Origin: Sphingomonadales bacterium 39-57-19
Lineage (GTDB): Bacteria; Pseudomonadota; Alphaproteobacteria; Sphingomonadales; Sphingomonadaceae
Direction of reading: 5' to 3'
Assembly (NCBI GenBank): GCA_002282385.1
Contig: NCJG01000001.1
Span: 124,001-188,000 of the forward strand
DNA length: 64,000 nt
Position numbers and translations under genes: made by a program. The number at the start of each line of letters is the position of its first letter. Position 1 is the first letter of the stretch. The notes beneath the pieces were generated by a model. It was not told where the DNA came from, made no database searches, and worked only from the letters and a program-made list of their open reading frames with translations. Of this stretch, positions 26,792 through 35,302 are shown piece after piece.

Positions 26792-26819
26792 TTGAAAGCC
26801 TGCGCAGAGCGCTCATATT
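26792..26819 (+). promoter_or_regulatory. Promoter candidate for lon
   Basis: TTGAAA (26792-26797) and CATATT (26814-26819) are 16 bases apart, about 50 bases before the lon start. The elements fit a sigma-70 promoter; TTGAAA also suits heat-shock sigma-32, the usual regulator of lon, but the -10 region is not the CCCCAT type, so the choice is open. Confidence 0.5.
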
Positions 26820-26869
26820 GAGTGGGAACGGGCGTGCCGCATTTTTGCGCGACCCCACTTGGAGTATCT

Positions 26870-29269
26870 ATGGATCTGAACCTTCCTTTATTGCCCCTGC
26901 GCGATATCGTTGTTTTCCCCGGTATGATTGTTCCCTTGTTTGTGGGTCGGGATAAGTCGGTCGTCGCGCTGGAAAAAGCGATGGCGGCGAACAAGGAAAT
27001 TTTCCTCGTCGCGCAGCTTGACCCTGCCGAGGATGATCCCGGCAAAGATGATTTGTACGATATCGGCGTAACCGCGACGATTATGCAGCTGCTGAAGCTG
27101 CCCGACGGCACTGTGCGCGTTTTGGTCGAAGGCAAGCAACGCGCGCAACTGCGCGATTTGGTTGAGCACGGCAGTGAATATGTCGAAGCGGCTGTGTCAC
27201 TCGTTGTTGAACAAAATGCTGAAGGTCCTGAAGCCACCGCGCTGATGCGTTCGGTTGCTGACCAGTTTGAAAATTATTCCAAGCTCAACAAGAAAATGCC
27301 TGCCGAAACCGCGGTGCAGCTTTCGGAAATCGAAACGCCATCGGCACTGGCGGACGCCGTTGCGGCCAATATCCAGTTAAAGGTGTCGGATAAGCAATCG
27401 CTTCTGGTTGAAGCAAACCCGCTTCGCAGGTTGGAAATGGCGTTTGCCTTCATGGAAGGCGAATTGGGCGTATTGCAGGTCGAAAAGAAAATCCGTGGCC
27501 GCGTGAAGCGCCAAATGGAAAAGACCCAGCGCGAATATTATCTGAACGAACAGATGAAGGCCATCCAGCGCGAGCTGGGCAATGACGATGGCGAAGGCGG
27601 CGACGAAGCTGCCGAGATTCAAAACAAGATCGACACGATGAAGCTGTCCAAGGAAGCAAAGGCGAAAGCCAATGCCGAATTGAAAAAGCTGCGCGGCATG
27701 GCACCCATGTCCGCCGAAGCGACTGTCGTGCGCAATTATCTCGACACGCTTCTGGGCATACCGTGGGGCAAGAAGTCCAAGCTGAAGCGCGATATCGCCA
27801 AAGCGCAGGACGTTCTTGATGAGGACCATTTTGCTTTAGAAAAGGTCAAGGACCGCATTGTCGAATATCTCGCGGTGCAGGCGCGCACCAACAAGCTTAA
27901 AGGCCCAATTTTGTGCCTCGTCGGACCACCCGGCGTTGGTAAGACGTCGCTAGGCAAATCGATTGCGAAAGCAACGGGGCGTGAGTTTATCCGTCAGTCG
28001 CTTGGCGGCGTGCGTGATGAAGCAGAGATTCGTGGCCACCGCCGGACCTATATTGGTTCGATGCCCGGTAAGGTCGCGGCCAATTTGAAAAAAGCGGGAA
28101 CGATGAACCCGCTGTTCCTGCTCGACGAAATCGACAAGCTTGGTCAGGATTTCCGCGGTGATCCGGCGTCTGCATTGCTTGAGGTTCTCGATCCGGAACA
28201 GAACAACAAGTTCAATGACCATTATCTCGAAATCGACTTGGATCTGTCCGACGTGATGTTTGTGACAACGGCCAACAGCCTTAATTTGCCACAGGCGCTT
28301 TTGGACCGCATGGAAATCATCCGGTTGGAAGGCTATACCGAAGACGAGAAGCTGGAGATTGCGAAGCGACATTTGTTCGACAAGCAAGTCGAAGCCCATG
28401 GGCTGAAACCCGAAGAGTTCTCGGTCAGCGATGATGCTCTGCGTGATCTGATCCGCTATTACACACGGGAAGCGGGTGTGCGTACGCTTGAGCGGGAAGT
28501 CGCAAAGCTGGCGCGTAAAGCGCTGCGCCGCATATTGGAAGGCAAAGCCACCAGCATTGCCATTACCCCTGAAAATCTCGCAGATTTTTCGGGCGTCCGT
28601 AAATATCGCCACGATATGGGCGAGGAAGAAAACCAGATTGGCGCGGTTACGGGGCTTGCTTGGACGGAAGTTGGCGGCGAACTGCTCACCATCGAAGCGG
28701 TGACTGTTCCGGGTAAGGGCCAGATCAAGACCACCGGTAAGCTTGGCGAAGTGATGAGCGAGTCCATTCAGGCTGCTTTGAGCTATGTTAAGGCGCGCGC
28801 GCCGAGCTATGGCATTAAGCCGAGCCTATTTGGGCGCAAGGATGTCCACATCCACCTTCCCGAAGGCGCTGTGCCCAAGGATGGTCCATCGGCAGGTATT
28901 GGCATGGTGACCTGTATCGTTTCAACCCTGACCGGCATTGCCGTGCACCGCGATGTCGCCATGACGGGCGAAGTTACCTTGCGTGGACGCGTGCTTCCCA
29001 TTGGCGGGCTGAAAGAGAAACTGCTCGCGGCACTACGGGGGGGCATCAAGACGGTGCTCATTCCGCAGGAGAATGAAAAGGACCTTGCGGATATTCCAGC
29101 CAACATAAAAGAAGGTTTGGAAATCATTCCTGTTAGCCATGTCGATCAAGTGCTGGCGCGTGCGCTGGTATCGCCTCTGGTGGCCGTAGAATGGACGGAA
29201 GCCGATGAACTTGCCGCGGCCTTGCCGCCCACAGTGGGCGGCGAAAACGGGGCGTCGGTGACCCATTAA
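26870..29269 (+). CDS. lon: Lon ATP-dependent protease
   Basis: This quality-control AAA+ protease has 799 residues with the start at 26870, preceded by GGAG at 26861; the frame opens at 26822 but the extension has no Lon features. The N-terminal LON domain (MDLNLPLLPLRDIVVFPGM) is followed by Walker A GPPGVGKTS near residue 350, the Walker B LLDEIDK, and a C-terminal peptidase domain with catalytic serine in KDGPSAGIGM (near 674) and lysine in GGLKEKLLAA (near 716). An HU gene follows, the classical order. Confidence 0.97.
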   Translation: MDLNLPLLPLRDIVVFPGMIVPLFVGRDKSVVALEKAMAANKEIFLVAQLDPAEDDPGKDDLYDIGVTATIMQLLKLPDGTVRVLVEGKQRAQLRDLVEHGSEYVEAAVSLVVEQNAEGPEATALMRSVADQFENYSKLNKKMPAETAVQLSEIETPSALADAVAANIQLKVSDKQSLLVEANPLRRLEMAFAFMEGELGVLQVEKKIRGRVKRQMEKTQREYYLNEQMKAIQRELGNDDGEGGDEAAEIQNKIDTMKLSKEAKAKANAELKKLRGMAPMSAEATVVRNYLDTLLGIPWGKKSKLKRDIAKAQDVLDEDHFALEKVKDRIVEYLAVQARTNKLKGPILCLVGPPGVGKTSLGKSIAKATGREFIRQSLGGVRDEAEIRGHRRTYIGSMPGKVAANLKKAGTMNPLFLLDEIDKLGQDFRGDPASALLEVLDPEQNNKFNDHYLEIDLDLSDVMFVTTANSLNLPQALLDRMEIIRLEGYTEDEKLEIAKRHLFDKQVEAHGLKPEEFSVSDDALRDLIRYYTREAGVRTLEREVAKLARKALRRILEGKATSIAITPENLADFSGVRKYRHDMGEEENQIGAVTGLAWTEVGGELLTIEAVTVPGKGQIKTTGKLGEVMSESIQAALSYVKARAPSYGIKPSLFGRKDVHIHLPEGAVPKDGPSAGIGMVTCIVSTLTGIAVHRDVAMTGEVTLRGRVLPIGGLKEKLLAALRGGIKTVLIPQENEKDLADIPANIKEGLEIIPVSHVDQVLARALVSPLVAVEWTEADELAAALPPTVGGENGASVTH

Positions 29270-29302
29270 AGTGTAATATATCGCTTTGGATTGCATATTG
29301 TG

Positions 29303-29321
29303 GGCAAAACTTGCCGTTTTT
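29303..29321 (+). terminator. Weak terminator candidate after lon
   Basis: GGCAA (29303-29307), three bases and TTGCC (29311-29315) followed by GTTTTT. The stem is only 5 bp, so termination would be partial; it lies 34 bases after the lon stop. Confidence 0.35.
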
Positions 29322-29355
29322 CACAGAAAATGACGGTTTTGGGCGGATTTTTCCT

Positions 29356-29383
29356 TTGACAGTACCATCAATGTCATCATTAT
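29356..29383 (+). promoter_or_regulatory. Promoter candidate for the HU gene
   Basis: A perfect -35 element TTGACA (29356-29361) and CATTAT (29378-29383) are 16 bases apart, about 75 bases before the HU start. This would let HU be transcribed independently of lon. Confidence 0.5.
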
Positions 29384-29461
29384 CGCCCGACCGGCTCACG
29401 CCGCGACTCAATTAACCAATATTTTGAGTTTTATACAATTTTTGAGAGGGGGGTTCCCAAT

Positions 29462-29734
29462 ATGAACAAGCAAGATCTCGTCAATGCAGTTGCAGAAGCA
29501 AGCGGCCTGACCAAAGCAGACGCTGGTAAAGCAGTAGAAGCGACCTTTGAAGCAATCACTGGCGCGCTGAAGAGCGGCGGCGAAGTACGTCTCGTTGGTT
29601 TCGGTACATTCGGCGTTGCAAAGCGTAAGGCTTCGACCGGCCGTAACCCACGCACTGGCGAACCAATGACCATCAAAGCATCGACTCAGCCTAAGTTCAA
29701 GGCTGGCAAGGCGCTTAAGGATGCCGTCAACTAA
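29462..29734 (+). CDS. hupB: HU family DNA-binding protein
   Basis: The 90-residue histone-like protein begins MNKQDLVNAVAEASGLTKAD and has the DNA-binding beta arm region GFGTFGVAKRKASTGRNPRTG ending in TQPKFKAGKALKDAVN. HU bends DNA and organises the nucleoid. A purine-rich ribosome-binding site (GAGAGGGGGG) lies about ten bases before the ATG. It has a strong downstream terminator and its own likely promoter. Confidence 0.96.
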   Translation: MNKQDLVNAVAEASGLTKADAGKAVEATFEAITGALKSGGEVRLVGFGTFGVAKRKASTGRNPRTGEPMTIKASTQPKFKAGKALKDAVN

Positions 29735-29760
29735 GACAGACCAAATCTATTTGGTGAAAG

Positions 29761-29790
29761 GGGCGGGGCGAAAGCACCCGCCCTTTTTTT
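29761..29790 (+). terminator. Rho-independent terminator after the HU gene
   Basis: GGGCGGG (29761-29767) pairs with CCCGCCC (29777-29783) across a nine-base loop, followed by seven T residues (29784-29790). It starts 27 bases after the HU stop codon. Confidence 0.93.
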
Positions 29791-29847
29791 ATGCCCGACG
29801 CCGGCGCGGATGGCCGCGGTGCAACATGGCAGATATAACGCACACAC

Positions 29848-29872
29848 AAAAACGCCGCCATGACGGCGGCGT
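29848..29872 (-). terminator. Rho-independent terminator after the small membrane protein gene
   Basis: ACGCCGCC (29852-29859) and GGCGGCGT (29865-29872) form an 8-bp stem with a five-base loop. On the minus strand it is followed by TTTTT (complement of 29848-29852). It faces the HU terminator from the other side and would end the 29918-30157 gene. Confidence 0.8.
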
Positions 29873-29917
29873 GATGATGCAGCCGATTTGCCCGGCCCGT
29901 TTACGCAATAAAATCTG

Positions 29918-30157
29918 TTAAGCGGCGAGGCGCATTTCGCCAATGGCACGGCCAGCGACCGGGAATGCGATAATCGTTGCAGGGGTGCGACGACGCATGT
30001 CGCCACATATGATGCGCCGTTCGCGTGCAACTTCGCCCGCAAATTCCATTGCAACGACTTCACGTATCCGCGGCATGGCGTTGCGCACTGTTAAAAATAT
30101 TGTGCCGGCTGACAAGCCAAGCGCGGTCACAAAAAGAAGGGAAGCTACGATAGTCAT
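29918..30157 (-). CDS. Small single-pass membrane protein of unknown function
   Basis: The 79-residue product starts at 30157, where AAAGGA lies upstream of the ATG, with one hydrophobic segment (MTIVASLLFVTALGLSAGTI, residues 1-20), then a basic, arginine-rich tail (AMPRIREVVAMEFAGEVARE, then RRIICGDMRRRTP). It is probably anchored with the tail in the cytoplasm. I do not recognise a family. A good terminator downstream and a ribosome-binding site upstream support a real gene. A longer frame to 30232 is less likely. Confidence 0.65.
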   Translation of the reverse strand: MTIVASLLFVTALGLSAGTIFLTVRNAMPRIREVVAMEFAGEVARERRIICGDMRRRTPATIIAFPVAGRAIGEMRLAA

Positions 30158-30334
30158 GGCACTGGTCCTTTCTGTCCCCCGCCAAAATATTAGCGGGCTA
30201 TGCTGGCCCGGTGTGGTCAGCGTTTGAGCCATTGTTCCCTATTTGTTCTAACTTGTCAAGCATGTTCTCACCAACAAACTAACGTGGAGTATTTCGGGGA
30301 TTATCTGTGGATAACTTTCCTAATCAGGACAGGT

Positions 30335-30736
30335 TCAACGGGCTTCGCTGTTCCCGCGTCGTTCCGCAAACCATGCCTGCAACGCCTGTTGTGTGCAGCC
30401 GGTAAATCCATTTGATCCGTTTACCGAGCAGCTGTTGGGAAGAACTGCGCGGGCATAGCCATCGAGGCTCTCGACGGCGGAGGTCCAGCTCCCGCCGCGG
30501 ACCGGCGCACCTTCGGTTTTGCGCAGCGATTCGGGAACGCGGTATCGTTCGCTTTCGGGTTGGGCGGCGCATACGACAATTTCGTCGCCGACTGCCTCGG
30601 GGCATTTGTCTGCACCGAAAGTGACGAGAAACGAAATGCGTTCAGGAGGAGCCGATTGCTGTGCGTCACCAAGTGATGGCTCATGAGCAAACGCCGAGGA
30701 CATATTGGTCCCCGGCGCAGCAATGAGTAAAGCCAA
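30335..30736 (-). CDS. Hypothetical exported protein with conserved CPEAVGDEIVVC motif
   Basis: The 133-residue product begins at a TTG (30736) with a short hydrophobic stretch and AFAHEP, which suggests a signal peptide cleaved after AFA, although the N-terminal charged part is missing with this start. The mature part has ADKCPEAVGDEIVVCA, then ERYRVPESLRK and near the end SCSVNGSNGFTGCTQQALQAWF; the four cysteines could form two disulfides in the periplasm. This CP...GDEIVVC/ERYRxPExLR pattern recurs in exported proteins of sphingomonads, function unknown. Confidence 0.7.
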   Translation of the reverse strand: MALLIAAPGTNMSSAFAHEPSLGDAQQSAPPERISFLVTFGADKCPEAVGDEIVVCAAQPESERYRVPESLRKTEGAPVRGGSWTSAVESLDGYARAVLPNSCSVNGSNGFTGCTQQALQAWFAERRGNSEAR

Positions 30737-30866
30737 GAAGATATAGAATTTGGAAACAGCGACACTCCCGCAAAGCTATAGGGCGAACCTAGGGCTGTGT
30801 GGTGAACCTCATATGAACTGGCTGGTTCGCCTCATCTGCGGGTGCGTCCTAACGATGTTCGCAATA

Positions 30867-31343
30867 TCAAAGCAATCTCACGAAGTGGTTGACGTTGCCA
30901 TTGCCATCGGTCCCGACCCTGCAACCTACCGCGCCCCATCGTATATGGTACGCGCCGGTATCGTGGTTGATGGTCACGCAAATCGGCAAATCATTCCCGT
31001 AATTCCAGTCGAATTCGCTGTTTGCGCCTGCTGTCTGGCCGGCGAGGCTTAGCGAAGCAAGCTGGTCACTGTTTAGAAACATCAACGTACTGGACAATGT
31101 CGGGTACAGCTCGGCCCATCGGGCAAAGGCGACCTCCTTTGCAGCTGCGACAAATATGTCGGACGCTTTATGCGGGTTTGCTAGCGATGTCTTTTGCCAT
31201 TGGGCAAAAATGGTGACGATATCGGGCATGGCAAAGTCTAAATGATTATGCAGATACGCGATGAGCCCTTGGCTACAATATGTGTCGTATCCGTCACCAA
31301 TCGGTCTAATATGTTTGATCAAAAACCCCGTTGATATGGCCAT
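30867..31343 (-). CDS. Hypothetical protein, orphan
   Basis: I do not recognise this 158-residue protein. It is soluble by appearance, has no signal peptide, and carries cysteines at CSQGL, LPICVT and VGCRVG. The C-terminal third (FDWNYGNDLPICVTINHDTG, then AYHIRWGAVGCRVG) looks like a small beta-rich unit; the N-terminal two thirds appear helical. It lies 48 bases downstream of the 280-residue orphan on the same strand, so the two are probably one transcript and may act together. Confidence 0.7.
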   Translation of the reverse strand: MAISTGFLIKHIRPIGDGYDTYCSQGLIAYLHNHLDFAMPDIVTIFAQWQKTSLANPHKASDIFVAAAKEVAFARWAELYPTLSSTLMFLNSDQLASLSLAGQTAGANSEFDWNYGNDLPICVTINHDTGAYHIRWGAVGCRVGTDGNGNVNHFVRLL

Positions 31344-31391
31344 GATTCAACCTCCAAAAAATAATTGAAATATAAAAACTGTTCAATAAAT

Positions 31392-32234
31392 TTACGTTCC
31401 GGAAATAATATTTTTGACCTTATCATTGTAATCTTCTAGTTGTTTTGAATAGAATTCATCAATAAATATCAATAGCTTTTCTGCGATTTTATCGACCAAT
31501 TTGTCTTGAATGGCTTCTTGAATCTTAATCATCATATATTTGTCACCAACAAATTCATAAGTATTGTATGAACTGTTAAGCTCAGTTGAGGCATATGTTA
31601 CGCATAGTGCCTTTGTGTCGGTATTTTTCATGTGCAGCGCGTATTTGATGACACGCGTTGAAATATTAGTCTCATTATATCCGGTGATCACGCCAAAATA
31701 GTTGAAGTCACGCTCTTCCTTGGAATAGCGCGCGATTTCACCACCGCTGTTTTTCAGTGCGCCGATCACTGCGTCTTTGAGCCCCCCCACATTTTTTATG
31801 TTCACAATCTTTTCGACCACGTCCGGGTCGGCTTTCAAACTGAAATCCGCTTTTTGGTAAACATCGTCCTGTTGGCTGGTGAAGGTGAAAAAGGGGAACG
31901 GAAAGGTCGTAAACCCCGTGACCCAAGCATCCATATTTTTGAGCGCATCTGCGATGGGTACGCCCGCATCAATCGCCGCGTTGGAAATCGTCTGTTGAAC
32001 CATATTTGTGCAAACCGCCATGATGAGGGAGCATTTTTGATAGTCTTCGGGCGACATATCACCGCACGCATCGACCGATACCGGTTCGGGAATACTCATG
32101 GGTCCTTTTATGTCTTCCGCAGAAGTGCTTTGGACGTGAGTTGCTTTCGGGGCTGTGTGTGGTCCGAGGCCATGTTTTTCGTCCATTGCAGCGACAAGAA
32201 ACGGCACATGTTCTTTGGCTATACGCGTGGTCAT
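31392..32234 (-). CDS. Hypothetical protein, orphan, AT-rich; possible Evf/Cyt-like fold
   Basis: The 280-residue protein has no signal peptide or transmembrane segment. A Pro/Thr-rich N-terminal part (1-55) is followed by a helical region with Cys57, Cys68 and Cys75, a phenylalanine-rich FTTFPFPFFTFT (108-119), then FGVITGYNETN (180-190), KALCVTYAS around Cys211, and a lysine-rich helical C-terminus (YMMIKIQEAIQDKLVDKIAE). Size and the single mid-C-terminal cysteine in a strand recall the palmitoylated virulence factor Evf and the Cyt toxin fold, but I see no decisive motif, so this is a weak hypothesis. Base composition is visibly more AT-rich than the flanks, suggesting acquisition. Confidence 0.7.
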   Translation of the reverse strand: MTTRIAKEHVPFLVAAMDEKHGLGPHTAPKATHVQSTSAEDIKGPMSIPEPVSVDACGDMSPEDYQKCSLIMAVCTNMVQQTISNAAIDAGVPIADALKNMDAWVTGFTTFPFPFFTFTSQQDDVYQKADFSLKADPDVVEKIVNIKNVGGLKDAVIGALKNSGGEIARYSKEERDFNYFGVITGYNETNISTRVIKYALHMKNTDTKALCVTYASTELNSSYNTYEFVGDKYMMIKIQEAIQDKLVDKIAEKLLIFIDEFYSKQLEDYNDKVKNIISGT

Positions 32235-32585
32235 TGATGTTTTCCCTTGGTGATACGAGCCGCGATTTGGCTCAGGGAAAATGCTAACATTGGGCTCGCG
32301 TGCACCACAGTTGATGCTCCTCCGTTTCGGGGCAATTGTCCCAGCGATGCCGGTCCGCAGGCGTCGCTCTGTCGCAGCTCTTTATCCATTACGGAGGAAA
32401 GTTGCCGGTCACTTAGGCGGTATTTATGTGTCCGTTTGATTGTGTTTGTTCTTGACGAATCCCCGCCGCGACTATAACGGCCCGCTCATTCCACATGGGA
32501 AACGCACATACCGGTGCTGATCTTTGTCTTTTAGGCAACAGTGACGTTCTAGTTTCCCAGAGGCTCAACCGGAAGGAGAAGTACC
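32235..32585. other. Non-coding gap between the AT-rich orphan gene and rpsB
   Basis: The 351-base gap holds no frame I can support. It contains the divergent promoter area of the orphan gene near its start, and at the other end the rpsB promoter (32452-32478) with a leader of about 100 bases ending in GGAAGGAGAAG before the rpsB ATG. A leader of that length leaves room for S2 autoregulation, but no known motif was recognised. Confidence 0.5.
32452..32478 (+). promoter_or_regulatory. Promoter of rpsB
   Basis: TTGACG (32452-32457) and TATAAC (32473-32478) with a 15-base spacer (or 16 if the -10 is read as ATAACG) precede rpsB by about 105 bases. The strong match suits a highly expressed ribosomal operon. 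Confidence 0.6.
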
Positions 32586-33395
32586 ATGGCGGCACCTGTC
32601 GTAACCATGCAGCAATTGCTTGAAGCTGGGGCCCATTTCGGCCACCAAACACACCGTTGGAACCCGCGTATGAAGCCGTATATCTTCGGCGCGCGCAACG
32701 GCATCCACATTCTCGATCTCTCGCAGTCCGTGCCATTGTTCGCACGTGCGCTTGATTTCGTTGCCCAGAGCGTTTCGTCGGGCGGCAAGGTTCTGTTCGT
32801 TGGCACAAAGCGCCAGGCACAGGGCCCAATCGCTGACGCAGCACGCGCTTCGGGTCAGCATTTCGTCAACCACCGCTGGTTGGGCGGCATGCTCACCAAC
32901 TGGAAGACCATTTCGAACTCGATCAAGAAGCTCAAGACGCTCGAAGAGCAGCTTTCGGGCGACACGCACGGTTTCACGAAGAAGGAAATTCTTCAGATGA
33001 CGCGCGAGCGCGACAAGCTTGAAATGAGCCTTGGCGGTATCCGCGATATGGGCGGCATTCCTGACGTGATGTTCGTCATCGACGCCAACAAGGAAGAACT
33101 CGCCATCAAGGAAGCCAATGTTCTTGGTATTCCTGTCATCGCGATCCTCGATTCGAACGTATCGCCAGACGGTATCGCGTTCCCGGTTCCTGCAAATGAT
33201 GACGCAGCACGCGCCATTCGTTTGTACTGCGACGCGGTTGCCACTGCGGCAACCAAGGGCAACGTAAATGCTAAGGTTGCCAAGGGCGTTGACCTTGGCG
33301 CCGAAGTTGAGCCAGCTGCTGAACCTGCATTGGCCGAAGAAGCTGCACCTGTAGCCGAAGTCGCTGCAGAAGAAGCACCAGCTGCCGAAGCTTAA
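32586..33395 (+). CDS. rpsB: 30S ribosomal protein S2
   Basis: S2 of 269 residues starts [20 protein letters not shown] and shows [20 protein letters not shown] and [14 protein letters not shown], all family signatures. The C-terminus is an Ala/Glu/Pro-rich tail of about 30 residues ([20 protein letters not shown]) as in other alphaproteobacterial S2 proteins. A strong ribosome-binding site, GGAAGGAG, lies nine bases upstream. tsf follows after a 149-base gap with repeat-like palindromes. Confidence 0.97.
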   Translation: MAAPVVTMQQLLEAGAHFGHQTHRWNPRMKPYIFGARNGIHILDLSQSVPLFARALDFVAQSVSSGGKVLFVGTKRQAQGPIADAARASGQHFVNHRWLGGMLTNWKTISNSIKKLKTLEEQLSGDTHGFTKKEILQMTRERDKLEMSLGGIRDMGGIPDVMFVIDANKEELAIKEANVLGIPVIAILDSNVSPDGIAFPVPANDDAARAIRLYCDAVATAATKGNVNAKVAKGVDLGAEVEPAAEPALAEEAAPVAEVAAEEAPAAEA

Positions 33396-33404
33396 ATAAA
33401 GCTT

Positions 33405-33502
33405 GTGTCCCCCCGACTTGTTCGGGGGGCCATGGTCTGAGATATCGGTGTAAACATCGTTTTCGGATCATAAATTCCCGCTTTCACGGGAATGACAAAA
33501 TT
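33405..33502. repeat. REP-like intergenic element between rpsB and tsf
   Basis: Two palindromes lie in series: CCCCCCGA/TCGGGGGG around ACTTGT (33409-33430 region) and TTCCCG/CGGGAA around CTTTCA (33475-33492), the latter followed by TGACA. The combined pattern, a C-rich palindrome followed by a CCAT and then TTCCCGCTTTCACGGGAATG, matches short intergenic repeats common in sphingomonad genomes. It may also act as a partial terminator of rpsB. Confidence 0.55.
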
Positions 33503-33544
33503 GGCGGCTATGGATGCCGCCGCATTCATTCGAAAGGACAAAAT

Positions 33545-34471
33545 ATGTCTGCAATTACAGCTTCAGCCGTCAAGGAACTGCGTGAGCTTTCCGGCGCCGG
33601 CATGATGGACGCCAAAAAGGCGCTTGAAGAAACCAATGGCGATATCGAAGCCGCAGTAGATTTGCTGCGTGCCAAGGGCCTTGCCACTGCTGCCAAGAAG
33701 TCGAGCCGCACCGCTGCCGAAGGTCTTGTTGGCGTTGCCGTTGAAGGTACCAAGGGTACGGCCATCGAAGTCAACAGCCAGACGGACTTCGTTGCGAAGA
33801 ACGAACAGTTCCAAGAATTCGTTGCTGCTGTCAGCAATGTTGCCTTGAGCCTCAGCGCAAATGACGCTGAAGCGGTTTTGGCGGCGCCTTATGGCGATGG
33901 CGAAACCGTTCAGGATCGTTTGACCAACAACATTGCAACCATCGGTGAAAACCAGGTTATCCGCCGCGTTAAGTCGCTTTCGGTCAGCAATGGTCGCGTC
34001 GTGTCGTACGTACACAACGCTGCTGCGCCTGGCATGGGTGGTATCGGTGTTCTCGTGGCGCTCGAAAGCGAAGCAGATGCTGCAACGCTAGACAGCCTCG
34101 GCAAGCAACTGGCGATGCACATCGCTGCTGCATTCCCGCTTTCGCTCGACGAAACCGGTTTGGACGCAGAAACACTTGAGCGCGAGCGTGGCATTGCCCG
34201 TGAGAAGGCTTCGGAAAGCGGCAAGCCTGCAGATATCGTCGAAAAGATGGTTGAAGGCGCTGTTAAGAAGTTCGCCAAGGAAAATGCTTTGTTGAGCCAG
34301 CCATTTGTAATGGACGGCAAGACACCGATTTCCGACGTTGTTGCCGCAGCTGGTAAAGAAGCTGGCAAGCCAATCGTGTTGAAGGACTATGTCCGCTTCC
34401 AGCTTGGTGAAGGCATCGAAAAGGAAGTGTCTGACTTTGCAGCTGAAGTGGCTGCTGCGGTCGGCGGATAA
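33545..34471 (+). CDS. tsf: Elongation factor Ts
   Basis: The nucleotide exchange factor for EF-Tu has 308 residues. The UBA-like N-terminal domain ([29 protein letters not shown] pattern, residues 9-33) is followed by the core with [13 protein letters not shown] [18 protein letters not shown] and the coiled-coil region. An AAGGACAAAAT ribosome-binding stretch precedes the ATG. It is downstream of rpsB and upstream of pyrH, the universal order. Confidence 0.97.
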   Translation: MSAITASAVKELRELSGAGMMDAKKALEETNGDIEAAVDLLRAKGLATAAKKSSRTAAEGLVGVAVEGTKGTAIEVNSQTDFVAKNEQFQEFVAAVSNVALSLSANDAEAVLAAPYGDGETVQDRLTNNIATIGENQVIRRVKSLSVSNGRVVSYVHNAAAPGMGGIGVLVALESEADAATLDSLGKQLAMHIAAAFPLSLDETGLDAETLERERGIAREKASESGKPADIVEKMVEGAVKKFAKENALLSQPFVMDGKTPISDVVAAAGKEAGKPIVLKDYVRFQLGEGIEKEVSDFAAEVAAAVGG

Positions 34472-34484
34472 ATATTCTGGGCTT

Positions 34485-34502
34485 CCCCGTCACATGACGG
34501 GG
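34485..34502 (+). terminator. Hairpin after tsf, no T-run
   Basis: CCCCGTCA (34485-34492) and TGACGGGG (34495-34502) form a perfect stem (7 bp with a four-base loop). No U-tract follows, so it may be a partial terminator, an RNA stabiliser or a remnant repeat. Confidence 0.4.
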
Positions 34503-34573
34503 ATAAAGCCTTGGCGATGTGGCGCGCGGCTCCTATAGCTGGGCGCCATTATTGTATCGGGACGAGGGACATT

Positions 34574-35299
34574 ATGAGCGCGCACGGCTATCGTCGTATA
34601 TTGCTTAAGCTTTCGGGCGAAGTGCTGATGGGGGATCAGGCCTATGGCATTGACCCGGATACCGTCGCGCGTGTGGCCGAAGAAGTGAAGGCAGCCCAAG
34701 ATACCGGGCTGCAACTGTGCCTCGTTATCGGTGGTGGTAACATCTTCCGCGGTATGGCCGGTGCTGCCAAGGGCATGGATCGCGCACAGGCGGACTATAT
34801 GGGCATGCTGGCAACGGTCATGAACGCTTTGGCCATGCAGAATGCGCTCGAACAGCTTGGCGTTCCCACACGGGTTCAGTCAGCCATCGAAATGGACAAG
34901 GTGTGCGAGCCCGTCATTCGCCGCCGCGCAGAACGTCATTTGGAAAAAGGCCGGGTCGTGATCTTCGCCGCTGGCGTTGGTGCGCCATTCTTCACGACCG
35001 ATAGCGGCGCTGCATTGCGTGCTGCCGAAATGCAGTGCGATGCCTTGTTCAAAGGCACGTCGGTCGATGGTGTATATGATGCCGATCCGAAGAAGGTTGC
35101 GACAGCAACCCGTTATGAAACATTAAGTTACGACCGGGTGTTGGCAGATAATCTGAAGGTTATGGACGCGAGCGCCGTGTCGCTTTGCCGTGACAACAAC
35201 ATTCCAATCGTGGTGTTCTCCATCCGCGAACAGGGCAATATTTTGAAAGTGCTGGACGGAAGCGGCACTTCTACTGTGGTAACAAGCGAAGGAAATTGA
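34574..35299 (+). CDS. pyrH: UMP kinase
   Basis: The bacterial UMP kinase phosphorylates UMP to UDP. From the ATG at 34574 it has 241 residues, beginning [20 protein letters not shown], with GGGNIFRG and [19 protein letters not shown] typical of the amino-acid-kinase fold. GAGGGAC lies upstream of this ATG; the frame extends to 34511 but that portion has no homology features. frr follows three bases later. Confidence 0.96.
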   Translation: MSAHGYRRILLKLSGEVLMGDQAYGIDPDTVARVAEEVKAAQDTGLQLCLVIGGGNIFRGMAGAAKGMDRAQADYMGMLATVMNALAMQNALEQLGVPTRVQSAIEMDKVCEPVIRRRAERHLEKGRVVIFAAGVGAPFFTTDSGAALRAAEMQCDALFKGTSVDGVYDADPKKVATATRYETLSYDRVLADNLKVMDASAVSLCRDNNIPIVVFSIREQGNILKVLDGSGTSTVVTSEGN

Positions 35300-35302
35300 A
35301 TC

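Noticed and set aside
27450..27829. Minus-strand frames inside lon with hydrophobic-looking translations
   Set aside because: They are shadows of the lon coding sequence; codon-position bias fits only the plus-strand frame.
30306..30314. Perfect DnaA box TGTGGATAA
   Set aside because: Only one copy was seen, with no cluster of further boxes, no AT-rich unwinding region and no dnaA, dnaN or hemE neighbour. A single 9-mer is expected by chance in a window of this size, so an origin is not supported.
32247..32477. 76-codon frame in the gap before rpsB
   Set aside because: It covers the rpsB promoter, has no ribosome-binding site and no recognisable protein features.
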